From Clostridiales bacterium (GTDB lineage Bacteria; Bacillota; Clostridia; Peptostreptococcales; Anaerovoracaceae): a DNA stretch of 64,000 bases. This document shows, piece after piece, positions 28,453 to 37,008 of the stretch. The notes below the pieces were generated by a model. The model was not told the DNA's origin. It ran no database searches and saw only the letters and a program-made list of their open reading frames with translations. Made by a program: the position numbers and the translations under genes. Each line of letters opens with the position of its first letter. Within the stretch, counting starts at the first letter, position 1. The DNA is taken from NCBI GenBank assembly GCA_009911365.1, contig QXXF01000003.1:124001-188000 (forward strand), written 5' to 3'.

Positions 28453-29388
28453 ATGAGTTTGAACCTATACCAGATGGCTTATGTAGTGGAAGTGGCGAAA
28501 TGCGGCTCCATTTCTAAGGCAGCACAGAACCTATTTTTATCTCAGCCTCACCTGAGCAACACCATAAAAGCGTTGGAACAAGAGCTAGGTGTCGCCTTGT
28601 TTCTGCGGTCTTCAAAGGGCATCACTTTGACGGAAGAAGGCCGGCTGTTCGTGAGAGAAGCGGAGAAGATCCTGGAAAACGTAGAGCATCTGCAGCAAAA
28701 AATAGCGGTTAAACCTGAGGAAGCCGTGAGGAGTGCCATTTCCTGCACTCGCTCTTATCAAGTCAATCAGTGCGTGTCCCAATTTATCAGAGAAAATTCC
28801 CACAAAGAGTCCTTTGTGCTACATGTAAAAGAGACAAATCCCTTTCAAGTAGTGGAGGATGTTTGTACTAGGGAATCTGAATTGGGGATCTTGCATATTT
28901 TTGATGCGCAGAAGGAGTATTTTCTGAACCTTTTTCAAACCTACGGCCTCAACCATCGTCAGGAATACGAGAGGGAATTTCTTGTGGCAGTGTCGGAAAA
29001 CAGTTCATTAGCGTCTGAACCTGTGCTGACTAGTGAAATGCTCCAAAATTATATGGTCGTCATTTATGGGGATTATGAAATGCCCCGTGCGTCTTATGAG
29101 GCAGTCTCTCAGGTCAGCGACATAATTTTTTCTGCGAAACGGGTCTATGTCTATGATCGGGCTTCGGCCATGGAAACGCTGAGCAGTTGTCCAGAAGCGT
29201 ACATGTGGATCACAGGGCTGCACAGGGACACCTTGAAACTATATGGGTTGGTACTAAAGCGCTGCAAGGACGTGAAGGTGAAGAACATCGGCTATTCTAT
29301 TCGCCGGTCAGACGCGCCCCTGTCTTGGAGCACTCAGGCTCTATATCACAAGATGCTTCAAATCGACTGGACGGAAGAATTGAATTGA
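28453..29388 (+). CDS. LysR-family transcriptional regulator
   Basis: 311 residues, normal length. Winged helix: YVVEVAKCGSISKAAQNLFL with SQPHLSNTIKALEQELGVAL, then LTEEGRLFVREAEKILENV. The effector domain follows with an unusually low level of typical substrate-site residues (CTRSYQVNQCVSQFI). It precedes, in the same direction, the acetoacetate-decarboxylase-like and YdhR-like genes, which it may regulate. Ligand unknown. 28274-28452 shows no gene. Confidence 0.92.
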   Translation: MSLNLYQMAYVVEVAKCGSISKAAQNLFLSQPHLSNTIKALEQELGVALFLRSSKGITLTEEGRLFVREAEKILENVEHLQQKIAVKPEEAVRSAISCTRSYQVNQCVSQFIRENSHKESFVLHVKETNPFQVVEDVCTRESELGILHIFDAQKEYFLNLFQTYGLNHRQEYEREFLVAVSENSSLASEPVLTSEMLQNYMVVIYGDYEMPRASYEAVSQVSDIIFSAKRVYVYDRASAMETLSSCPEAYMWITGLHRDTLKLYGLVLKRCKDVKVKNIGYSIRRSDAPLSWSTQALYHKMLQIDWTEELN

Positions 29389-29555
29389 ATGTTTTGGCAA
29401 GAGCTGCAGAAATTCAGCAATAGAAGGTCTGGCGGCTTTTTTCTTTGCTTATAGCATAAACCAATAGAGGTATTGGGAACCCGTATTTCTGTCTGCTGGG
29501 CGAAATCTGTTAGAATAGAACCAAGAGATATTGCAAAACAGCAAGGAGGCCGAAT

Positions 29556-30401
29556 ATGAGTTTTAAAAGAAACCAAAATGAAATTTGCGAAACCTTAAAA
29601 GGCGGCATCACAGATTTTCCGGGAGCGGAAATCATGTCCGTATTTTACGAGACAACGCCAGACGCAGTGGCAGAGGTTCTGCCGCCAGGCTTAAAGCCAT
29701 ACAAAACCCCTATTGTGATCGCAGGGTTCAATCACTTCACGAAGACTAATTTTGAGGTGCCATACAATGAAGCCGCATTGTATGTTTCCGCAGTACACGA
29801 GAAAACCGGACTGCCAGGGCTGTTTGTTCCAGGCATGACTCTAGATGTGGACATGGGGAGCATCCTGGGACGCGAAGTGGGCGGCTATCCAAAGAAATGG
29901 GGAAATTTGGCATTGAAACAGGAAGGAACCTCCTATGAAGCGAGCGCAGAGCGTCATGGAATCAAGTATTATAACATAAAGGCAGAGTTGAACGGAAAGC
30001 CGAATGACCCGGACATCATGGAGAAAATAGGCGGGCTGCTATCACCGCCGGATCCTAAAAGGCACCCAGGCGCAACGATTATCTATAACTATCTGTGGCC
30101 TGCGTCCCAGTGGGCGCATCTGGAAAATATCAAAGATGCGCCAAATCCGATCCTCTATACAGTTTGGAAAACAAAGCATCTGGAAGAAAAGAAGCCAGTG
30201 ATCGGCACAGGTGAAGTGGTATACCAGCACTCTGACCATGATCCATGGGACAGCCTGCCGGTGGTCCATACTCTGGGTGCGATCATGACTTACAACGGGA
30301 TCGCCTTGGATGGAGCCAGGTCATCGGAAGATGAATACCCGGTGGATCAGGAAGCATACCTGCCATATGCATTTTATGGATTTGATCACAAGTTGGGTTA
30401 G
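29556..30401 (+). CDS. Acetoacetate decarboxylase family protein
   Basis: 281 residues. The ADC fold signature is seen in VLPPGLKPYKTP, ALYVSAVHEKTGLPGLFVPG, and GREVGGYPKKWGNLAL, whose Lys-Lys pair corresponds to the Schiff-base lysine neighbourhood of ADC. Many family members act on other beta-keto or aldol substrates, so true acetone formation is not implied. AAGGAGG precedes the ATG. It is followed 15 bases later by a YdhR-like gene, so probably a two-gene operon. Confidence 0.85.
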   Translation: MSFKRNQNEICETLKGGITDFPGAEIMSVFYETTPDAVAEVLPPGLKPYKTPIVIAGFNHFTKTNFEVPYNEAALYVSAVHEKTGLPGLFVPGMTLDVDMGSILGREVGGYPKKWGNLALKQEGTSYEASAERHGIKYYNIKAELNGKPNDPDIMEKIGGLLSPPDPKRHPGATIIYNYLWPASQWAHLENIKDAPNPILYTVWKTKHLEEKKPVIGTGEVVYQHSDHDPWDSLPVVHTLGAIMTYNGIALDGARSSEDEYPVDQEAYLPYAFYGFDHKLG

Positions 30402-30416
30402 TAGAAGGGGATAGAG

Positions 30417-30770
30417 ATGTCAGTACTATTGTTTATGAAAATGGACCTTGGCGTTGAAAAAGATAATTTTGATGAAGTCATAGAAAACGCTTTTGACGAG
30501 TCAGGAGTCAAAAGAATGCTGGGTTTGCCAACGCTCCAGTGGAAGATTTGGGGCACAGATCCGGTGAAACGGGAAGGCTGCGGCTGCTATCTTTTCGCGG
30601 ACCGAAAGGCTGCGGAAGTTTATGCTGCCCAGGCAGTGTCAATGCTTGGATCACGGGAGGGCGTGACCAATGTAACTGCGCAGATCTGGACCATTTCAGA
30701 GGAACAAACTCGTATCACGAAAGGTCCTATTGACCTGCCGATGATTTCTGAATTGCAAGCTTCCGTGTAA
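30417..30770 (+). CDS. YdhR-like dimeric alpha/beta barrel protein
   Basis: 117 residues. LQWKIWGTDP, CGCYLFADRKAAEVYAAQ and VTAQIWTISEEQTRI correspond to the YdhR (putative monooxygenase, ABM-like) pattern. The role is probably small-molecule binding or oxidation. It is translated with the upstream decarboxylase-like gene. A terminator follows at 30832-30874. The family is tentative. Confidence 0.65.
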   Translation: MSVLLFMKMDLGVEKDNFDEVIENAFDESGVKRMLGLPTLQWKIWGTDPVKREGCGCYLFADRKAAEVYAAQAVSMLGSREGVTNVTAQIWTISEEQTRITKGPIDLPMISELQASV

Positions 30771-30831
30771 AGTGAAGATCACAGTGCCCTACAAAGAGGG
30801 CGCATAAGCAGATACATTGGATGTGAATGGA

Positions 30832-30874
30832 AAAGCGGACAACAGCGGCGTGGTCGTAGAGTGTCCGCTTTTTT
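30832..30874 (+). terminator. Intrinsic terminator
   Basis: AAAGCGGACA (30832-30841) pairs with TGTCCGCTTT (30862-30871), then more T. It is followed directly by the repeated motif at 30879-30896. Confidence 0.88.
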
Positions 30875-30878
30875 ATTA

Positions 30879-30896
30879 TGTAGGAAATATTGTTTG
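30879..30896 (+). repeat. Dispersed motif TGTAGGAAATATTGTTTG, copy 1
   Basis: The same 18-base sequence occurs exactly on the reverse strand at 36748-36765 and with two changes at 37708-37725. Each copy lies just downstream of a hairpin with T residues. Confidence 0.6.
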
Positions 30897-30904
30897 TTCT
30901 GTTT

Positions 30905-31771
30905 TTATCTTCTCCACACTCGAACTGCGAAATTTCCCATGTTAGAGCTAAAGAGCACGCTACACTCTGGAGCTTCTTGCGGGCTATGGCGCCATACATC
31001 CTTTGACTGGATCATTTTGATCTGCTTTCCCTCGAAATTTTCACTATTATGAAACAAGGTGAGCACCTGGAGGATCAGGACATTTGCCAGCTCCTCGATG
31101 GCCGAGGCCACCAGTTCATCAACTTCATCCAGGGTTTCTCCGACAATGCTGCCGACTGTACGGAGTGCTAAGTATTCTTCCAAGGCAAGGATAAACCGAT
31201 ATTCACCCTCCTCCTCATCGCTGCTGAAATCCAGTACACAGAACAAATCTCCATCAGAAAAATCGCCTTTATAATTATCGTCAGCCACTTCCGGATTAAT
31301 ATGGAACATATCCTCTATGACTTTGAGCATCACCTTTTGCAGCATCCGCGACATGCTACTGGCATCGCTAAAATGCGTGACTGTTCCAACAATGCTCTGA
31401 TCGGAATTCTTGATATGATAAAGCAGCCAAGATGTCAGCACTCCTACAAAACGTTTGATGGACGCATCAGAAAAATCGGATTGTGTCAGATCCAATTTTG
31501 TATAAGAAATGGTTTTTAGGAAAGCGTCGTGTTGTCGTTTGTGCTGTGCGTAATTGATATATCCAATGGACTGTTGGTATTCTTCTTCCTCCTTAAAGTG
31601 GACGACAGTATAATTTTCCAGATACTTGAGCGCCTCGAAACAGGCTCGCTGGCTGCGCCGCTTATTTGATGTTTTCAATAAGTCGCTTAGGCTGTTTACA
31701 GCAATAAAAAGGCCTTGATGCTGTTTGTCCAAGGCCTCTATGCCTAGAGCGTATTCCTCTCTCCATATCAT
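30905..31771 (-). CDS. Bacteriohemerythrin fused to a CheX-like domain
   Basis: 288 residues. Residues 1-130 are a hemerythrin domain with the di-iron ligand pattern: WREEYALGIEALDKQHQGLF (His), HFKEEEEYQQ (His, Glu), HKRQHDAF (His-x3-His) and WLLYHIKNSD (His, Asp). The C-terminal part (GEYRFILALEEYLALRTVGSI, GETLDEVDELVASAIEELAN) resembles the CheX/CheC phosphatase-like fold with its E-x2-N-type helix. It likely senses O2 or NO/iron and couples to signalling. It has a ribosome site (GGAGAGGG) upstream of ATG 31771 and no operon partner. Confidence 0.8.
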   Translation of the reverse strand: MIWREEYALGIEALDKQHQGLFIAVNSLSDLLKTSNKRRSQRACFEALKYLENYTVVHFKEEEEYQQSIGYINYAQHKRQHDAFLKTISYTKLDLTQSDFSDASIKRFVGVLTSWLLYHIKNSDQSIVGTVTHFSDASSMSRMLQKVMLKVIEDMFHINPEVADDNYKGDFSDGDLFCVLDFSSDEEEGEYRFILALEEYLALRTVGSIVGETLDEVDELVASAIEELANVLILQVLTLFHNSENFEGKQIKMIQSKDVWRHSPQEAPECSVLFSSNMGNFAVRVWRR

Positions 31772-31903
31772 GTTGTTGACCCTCTCCTTAATTATAAGTA
31801 AAATGATTCATATACTATTTTAAAACAAGAGTCGGCGAAAAACAATAGGAAAATTCCCGGATTTTGGGCTGTCTTTGGATATCTTTGCGGGCCACTTTGG
31901 CAG

Positions 31904-32082
31904 CTAAGTGCCAAGAGTCTCGGCTAGAGGCGCGAGCAGCGTCACATCAGGGTAGCCTTCACCCATTTCCCACCGAGAAATTGTTTTATTGCTGATATGC
32001 AGTTTTTCTGCCAGCTGCGCCTGAGTCAAAGGCTGTTCTTTGTATAGACGAGCTATTTTTCACCGAATGATTTATTGTCCAT
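31904..32082 (-). pseudogene. XRE-family regulator, copy 1, broken
   Basis: From ATG 32082: MDNKSFGEK, then a stop after one A is missing from an A run (GAAAAATAG here, GAAAAAATAG in the copy at 33729). The shifted frame continues LTQAQLAEKLHISNKTISRW and stops at TAG 31904-31906 where the other copy reads on. It is a near-duplicate of the XRE gene at 33251-33729. Confidence 0.8.
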
Positions 32083-32212
32083 GTAAAAACCTTATAGTAT
32101 AAGGGCGCATGGGGAATTGGCAACCCGTTCGTGCTGGAATGTAGTTCATGATTCATAGAATGGGCGGTGTTGTTGAAAACTCGGCTTTGCGCAGGTTTCA
32201 GAAGTTGACTGT
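31908..32212. repeat. Direct duplication, unit 1 (XRE 5' half plus upstream region of the DMT gene)
   Basis: Sequence here is closely repeated at about 33554-33877, including the XRE start, the shared promoter region (TATAGTATAAGGGC) and CATGATTCATAGAAT. The DMT transporter gene lies between the two units. Confidence 0.75.
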
Positions 32213-32250
32213 TTCTTTGGCAAGCTTTAAAATAACACAGGGAGGTTTGA

Positions 32251-33156
32251 ATGATGCAGCCAAAGAAAATCGTATATATCGCAGCAGTTATAGAATCCAT
32301 CTTGTTTGGTTTGACTTTTTTGGGAGCGAAGATCGCCTTGACAGAACTGAATGCGATTCAGGTTCTGGCGTGCAGGTGGACCATCGCATTCCTGCTGTTT
32401 TCCATTTTGCTGGTGTTTCGAGTGATCAAGGTGGATTATAAAGGCAAGCCGGTCAAGCTGGTGATCTTAATGGCTTTTGTTCAGCCCTGCGTCAACACGA
32501 TCTGCGAAACTTATGGAATCGACCTGACCACTACCTCGGAATCCGCGATTATTTATGCAATGATCCCCATGGCGGTGGTGCTGATTTCCGTTATCGTTTT
32601 GCGGCACAGGATCACACTGCTGGTAGGGATAGGAATCGTGTTATCCTTTGCCGGGATCCTAGTTTCCATTGTGTTCGGTGACAGTTTTTCGCTGGGTGGT
32701 AAAGCTGCCGGATATCTGTACCTGACCGGTATGGTGCTGACCGGAGCTATTTGTACGATTTTATCAGGGCGTATCGCAAGTCATTTTTCGCCTATGGAAC
32801 GAACATTTGCCATGGCCGCGTTAGGCAGTTTGTGGTTCAATTTGCTAAACGTGGCTCGGGGGAAAGGGTTCGCTTGTTATGCGATTTGTTTTCAAGAGCT
32901 AAAGGTAGGACTCGCAGTGATCTTCTTAGGGGCTATCGGTTCCTTTGGGTGTTATATTCTGTTCAATTATGTGGTAGCTAACATGCCTGCGCCTCAGGCT
33001 TCCGCACTGCAGGTAAACTTGATTTCTCTGACAGGAGTGGTCACAGGCATTTTATTTCAGGGAGATTCCTTTGGCTGGTATACGGTGATCGGGATGCTGC
33101 TGGTGATCGTTGGCGTGGTGATGGCGAATATGCAGAGTGGTCAGAGCGAAGATTGA
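32251..33156 (+). CDS. DMT-superfamily (EamA) transporter
   Basis: 301 residues, about ten hydrophobic segments in two EamA repeats (LACRWTIAFLLFSILLVF and PAPQASALQVNLISLTGVVTG). Predicted inner-membrane metabolite exporter, substrate unknown. GGAGG at 32241-32245 suits ATG 32251 or 32254. It sits between two copies of an XRE cassette. Part of its coding sequence (around TTATGCGATTTGTTTTC, about 32880) is found again at 33876, showing that a second copy once existed. Confidence 0.88.
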   Translation: MMQPKKIVYIAAVIESILFGLTFLGAKIALTELNAIQVLACRWTIAFLLFSILLVFRVIKVDYKGKPVKLVILMAFVQPCVNTICETYGIDLTTTSESAIIYAMIPMAVVLISVIVLRHRITLLVGIGIVLSFAGILVSIVFGDSFSLGGKAAGYLYLTGMVLTGAICTILSGRIASHFSPMERTFAMAALGSLWFNLLNVARGKGFACYAICFQELKVGLAVIFLGAIGSFGCYILFNYVVANMPAPQASALQVNLISLTGVVTGILFQGDSFGWYTVIGMLLVIVGVVMANMQSGQSED

Positions 33157-33200
33157 GCCCGCTGTGCAAATGGGTCAGATAAGATGCCCTTGTGAAGCGT

Positions 33201-33220
33201 TGCCCCCTTGCGAGGGGGCA
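33201..33220 (+). terminator. Hairpin after the DMT gene
   Basis: TGCCCCC/GGGGGCA stem. The T tract is weak, so termination is only probable. Confidence 0.5.
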
Positions 33221-33250
33221 TGTGAAAAGTTGTTTGTTGGATTTTTACGC

Positions 33251-33729
33251 TTACATAACGGCATACATGGGAAGAAGCAGTAAATAAGGAAGGCAAAAGT
33301 TAATAATCGTGAGAATGGTTCCGGTTTTGTATTGCTTTTCGCATAAATTCGTCAGACCCAGCAAAATGCCCAGCGCTGTGACCACTCCGCCTGCTTTGGG
33401 AATAGTTGTGCACAAAAGAGCGCAAAGTGGAACAGATGTTTCCAGAAAGCGATTGGCCTCATCCGATGCTTTTCTTTGATCGTTTCTCTGGGAGCTTCTT
33501 CATCGTCGGAAGTGTTTTTTTTAGAAGCTTCCTTTAATAATTCATCTGTGGTGGTGCCAAGGGCATGAGCCAAAGGCGCGAGCAAAGTGATATCCGGGTA
33601 GCCTTCTCCTGTTTCCCATCTGGAAATCGTTTTATTGCTGATATGAAGTTTTTCCGCCAGCTGCGCCTGGGTCAGACGCTGTGCCTTGCGCAGGCGAGCT
33701 ATTTTTTCGCCAAATGCTTTGTTATCCAT
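33251..33729 (-). pseudogene. XRE-family regulator, copy 2, HTH intact but C-terminal membrane part frameshifted
   Basis: ATG 33729 has GGGAGG upstream and encodes MDNKAFGEKIARLRKAQRLT and LHISNKTISRWETGEGYPDI, a complete HTH_XRE. After about residue 100 the frame reads to a stop at 33352. A neighbouring frame carries a hydrophobic tail (PKAGGVVTALGILLGLTNLC ... YLLLPMYAVM, stop 33251-33253). A small deletion near 33420 probably separates HTH and membrane tail. The shortened protein might still bind DNA. Confidence 0.6.
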
Positions 33730-33877
33730 GTCAAAACCTCCCATTGCGACTGACTATAGTATAAGGGCTGCATGGGAAATTGGCAACCCGTCCATGCTGG
33801 AATGGAGTCCATGATTCATAGAATAAGCGGCACCGCTGGAAAATGCGACTTTGTGCGGGTTTCAGAAGTTCACTGGT
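33554..33877. repeat. Direct duplication, unit 2, with remnant of a second DMT gene
   Basis: Matches 31908-32212. At 33876 the sequence jumps to a piece of DMT coding sequence (TTATGCGATTTGTTTTC, then GGGACTCGCAGG), equivalent to about 32877-32920. A second DMT gene has thus been deleted from its leader to codon 208 or so. 33878-33957 shows nothing else. Confidence 0.7.
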
Positions 33878-33960
33878 TATGCGATTTGTTTTCGGGAACC
33901 AAGATGGGACTCGCAGGATGTCTGTATATTGTCAATAGACGTTTCAAGGGTTTCTAGCCA

Positions 33961-34157
33961 TTGAAAAACAGGGCCGGACCAACTACTATACGCCGCAAGT
34001 GGCGGAGCGTGAGTATTTGGCTGTGGAGAGCCGCAAGATCCTGGACAAGCTTTATGGTGGCTCCATATCCACGTTCGCCACAGCTTTGTGTGACAGCGGC
34101 ATCAGCAAGGAGGAGCTGGAACAACTGCGTGATATGCTGGAAAAGGGGGGATTGTGA
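33961..34157 (+). pseudogene. BlaI/MecI-type repressor, C-terminal remnant
   Basis: The frame ending TGA 34155-34157 reads AIEKQGRTNYYTPQVAEREYL, AVESRKILDKLYGGSI and SKEELEQLRDMLEKGGL, the dimerisation end of BlaI/MecI repressors. The winged-helix N-terminus is missing. The stop overlaps the start of the M56 gene, the usual blaI-blaR1 arrangement. Confidence 0.7.
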
Positions 34158-35390
34158 TGTCGTTTGTGTTTCGTTTCCTTTGGTCCATCATTTTGTCGCT
34201 AGTGATCGTGATCGCATTTTTACGCACCTGGAATTGGGAGTATGGCGGCCACCGGAAAAAGTGGCAAGATCAGAATGAGACGGTGGTCTATATATCGCCC
34301 TTGTTTTTTCTCGCTGCGATCGGGTTCTATGGTGCACTCAACTTTCTGCTTTATGGAATCAGGGGCGGTCTCCTTCATTTTGCCATGGATGTAGCGGACA
34401 TTTTTATCTGTATGAGTGTGTATTTTATCATATTGCTGGTCTTGCTGCCTTTTCTTCGCAAGCGTTTCAGTGCCAGGGCCTGTGCGCTTCTTTGGAGCAT
34501 GCCCGTGTTATTATTGCTTTACCGATCTTTCACATTGTCAGATACTGCGTATACACCCGCACAGGGCGGATTTCTGTATGCCATATATGTTCCCGGCAGC
34601 ATGTTACATGGATTCGTTTATCTTTGGTTAGTGATGTTTGTCATATTTTTCGGATGGCAGATTCTTTCCCATTTCTTGTTCCGGCGCAAGCTTATGGCAG
34701 GTGCCAGGCCAGTGGAGGACACGGAAATTTTGGGAATTTGGGAAGGGCAGTGACGATCTGGAGCTTGCCTGTGATGAAATTGCCTTGCGAAAAGCAGGGG
34801 ACAGCGAGCGCCGTCAATACGCCCAGCTGCTGTTACGCTCTGCGGGAAGTTCTCGAGGATTTTCCACATGCCTTTCTGCGGCGGCGAACTCTCTTCGTTA
34901 TCGCTTGAAAAACGTGATGGAACCTGGCAAGCGCAGAGTGGGGGCGTTCCTGTTAGCAACGGCCATATTCTTCTGCTGCATGAGTTATGGCAGCATCGTG
35001 CTTGTCAGTGAGCGGGGAACCATCGGAGAACTGGATGTTTTAGGCAATGCCGCTGCTGCGGATGTAGGTGAACTGGGATTCTGTGATAATGACAAGCTGG
35101 AAGATCCGGACCTGTATTCTTGGTATGAATTGGACTCCTGCGGCAATGATTTGTTTTCTTGGCTAAAGGGCCTGAAGGTGGAAAAGCTCTTTAGCGGCAG
35201 CACATTTGATGAAAGCAGGGTGCCGGAATTTTCTTGCTGTGTCAAAGCAGAGGGGAGGGAGGTTCAAGTTACTCTGAATGATGATATCCTGGAGATTTCT
35301 GATAGTGAGGAAAGGGGCGTGGACTATTACCTGGTCCGCTCAGAGATCTGTTGGAATGATGTACGGGGATGGTTTCAGGCCGGAAAGTGA
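34154..35390 (+). pseudogene. BlaR1/M56-type membrane peptidase with the catalytic region deleted
   Basis: The first frame (34154-34753) has four or five membrane segments of the M56 N-terminus. The second (to 35390) resumes at DLELACDEIALRKAGDSERR and RQYAQLLLRSA, the segment that follows the HExxH zinc site, then one more membrane helix and an extracellular domain. The junction near 34740-34755 removes the HExxH motif and shifts frame. Signal-dependent proteolysis is not possible. Confidence 0.75.
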
Positions 35391-35465
35391 GGAGAGGAAT
35401 GCGTCGCAAGGCTAAGGCCAGCAGCTGAAGGATATGGGGAATATAGAGAAAAACGGCAAAATTTA

Positions 35466-35699
35466 TTAAATAAGACTTATTCTGTAAAAAACCCATAAAA
35501 TGTATTTCAAAGATGCGATACGTAGCTTTTTAAACGTCACATAGGGCAGCATCGGGATTTTTCCTTTGGAAACCAGGAAATAATCTCCGATCATAGCACC
35601 TCCTAAAGGTGGTACGAAGACACCGAGGAAGTTCAGTATGCTGGTAAAATAGTTGGAAATCCCAGAAATGGCTAAACCGATAGCGATGATATCTCCGCT
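35466..35699 (-). pseudogene. C-terminal remnant of an NCS1 (cytosine permease-like) transporter
   Basis: The reverse frame to TAA 35466-35468 reads ISGISNYFTSILNFLGVF and VPPLGGAMIGDYFLVSKGK, typical of the last helices of CodB-like permeases. It is joined at about 35700 to an Rpn fragment on the other strand. Relevant because an intact NCS1 gene lies at 49145. Confidence 0.65.
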
Positions 35700-35702
35700 T
35701 CT

Positions 35703-36002
35703 TCCGGGGAAATCATCAATGTGGAGATGCAGGTGGAAGGGCTAAAGCATTATGCCCATAGGAGCATCCTTTATACGGGTCAAATCTCGGAGGAAAGCTT
35801 GGAAACGGGAGAGGAGGCAATCGTTTTGACGGATACGGTATTGAGAAAAGCCAGCCAGGAGGAAATTCTGAGAGGGCAGGAACGAGCCAGGAAATGGTGG
35901 TTAATGGATCAGAGAGTTCTAAAGCGGGAGAGCATAGATGAGAGTTTACAGCAGGGCCGCTTCATTCAGCGGCCTGTTTTGTTTTCATGCGCCGCCAATT
36001 GA
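35703..36002 (+). pseudogene. Rpn-type nuclease fragment with internal deletion
   Basis: Begins inside the PD-(D/E)XK core (GEIINVEMQVEGLKHYAHRS), lacks the middle of the protein, and resumes in the C-terminal part (LTDTVLRKASQEEILRGQER, compare LTDAIMREVTQEEILREKA-like sequence in the intact copy at 2847). Its end overlaps pnuC on the other strand. Confidence 0.65.
35955..35985 (+). terminator. Intrinsic terminator overlapping the pnuC end
   Basis: GGCCGCT (35955-35961) and AGCGGCC (35968-35974), then TGTTTTGTTTT on the plus strand. Confidence 0.6.
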
Positions 36003-36657
36003 GAAACCCGTAACAGTCGTTGGCCAGGAAAACTGCGAAGCAGATCACCATCGGCAGGTAAGAGGGGGTTTCTGCGGTCGCCATGATCCACATGATTACA
36101 AGGACGATATCATTGGATCCATAGGCCAGGCCGTATAACGGCGATCGTAAAAAAGTCAGGGAAGAAGCAAGGAAACTGGTGGCAACCGAAACCGTGCTGA
36201 TGGCCAGATTGTTCGTGTTGAAAAAATCGAGAATAAAGTAAAACGCAAAGGTCACCACAGCTGTCAGCGCAAGAAGCACCGCCCATTTTTTCCAAGTCAT
36301 GGCTACGATCTTCACTTCGTTTTCCCCCTCCTTGTAAGGGTGGCGAAACCAAGCGATCATGGCTGAAAAAGCGATAGGCGCAGTCATGCCCATGTAGGTG
36401 ATCATTTCTCCATAATAGCGAAATGTAAAAGAGATAACAGAATACATGATGGAAAAAACAACTGTGAGCCCCTGCCCGACCGGATCACCCTTGGCCACAA
36501 AAATCAAGGCCGTCACGCCTACCAGGCAAGCGGCTAGAGTCAAATAATCTTTCTCACTGGCAGACAAAAATCCAATGGTAATGGTGGCAAGAGAGCAAAG
36601 CCATAAGCACCACTCCAGCTTTGTCAGCGTTCTAAAAGGGTTTTGATAATGTTTCAT
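35962..36657 (-). CDS. pnuC: PnuC-type nicotinamide riboside/mononucleotide transporter
   Basis: ATG 36657 is preferred because AAAGGAG lies 8 bases upstream; 231 residues. Seven hydrophobic segments. The C-terminal NDCYGFLNWRRM matches the conserved PnuC ending (YGFxxWRRM). It imports NAD precursors by facilitated diffusion. The substrate could be another vitamin (PnuX/PnuT relatives for riboflavin and thiamine exist). The gene has a long leader with a terminator-like hairpin, implying ligand-controlled attenuation. Confidence 0.87.
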   Translation of the reverse strand: MKHYQNPFRTLTKLEWCLWLCSLATITIGFLSASEKDYLTLAACLVGVTALIFVAKGDPVGQGLTVVFSIMYSVISFTFRYYGEMITYMGMTAPIAFSAMIAWFRHPYKEGENEVKIVAMTWKKWAVLLALTAVVTFAFYFILDFFNTNNLAISTVSVATSFLASSLTFLRSPLYGLAYGSNDIVLVIMWIMATAETPSYLPMVICFAVFLANDCYGFLNWRRMKTKQAAE

Positions 36658-36747
36658 GTCTGCTCCTTTCATTTCTCTAATCATAACAAAGTCAGGTGCG
36701 CTGATTCTTTTTCAGCAGTAGAATTTGTTGATATTTCATCAATATCG

Positions 36748-36765
36748 CAAACAATATTTCCTACA
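36748..36765 (-). repeat. Dispersed motif TGTAGGAAATATTGTTTG, copy 2
   Basis: Exact reverse-strand match to 30879-30896, immediately 3' of the pnuC leader hairpin. Confidence 0.6.
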
Positions 36766-36767
36766 GA

Positions 36768-36823
36768 ATAAAAAGAAACATCCGAATCTCATCTCCTAAG
36801 ACCTATCGATGAGCGCGAATGTT
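36768..36823 (-). terminator. Attenuator-like hairpin in the pnuC leader
   Basis: On the reverse strand a stem built from AACATTCG/CTCATC (36808-36823) and GATGAG/CGGATGTT (36777-36793) is followed by TTTCTTTTT. It lies between the promoter and pnuC with no gene between. The about 40 bases between start site and hairpin contain GGCATTGTTGCC and could be a small aptamer. Confidence 0.55.
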
Positions 36824-36865
36824 TGCGTTACCCGGTGGCAACAATGCCTGTATTAAGCTAATTCC

Positions 36866-36894
36866 AGTATAGTACATGCGGATTTATATGTCAA
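36866..36894 (-). promoter_or_regulatory. Promoter of pnuC
   Basis: Reverse-strand TTGACA (36889-36894), 17 bases, TATACT (36866-36871). Predicted start about 36859, leader about 200 bases. Confidence 0.8.
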
Positions 36895-37008
36895 TAAGAT
36901 ATATGGAACATACTAAAGCGCGGTCTTGCCTTCCGCTCTCCAATTGATTATACTATTGGCATGATCCATACGGCTTCAAGGAGACAGAATCATGAACGGA
37001 GGAGGAGC

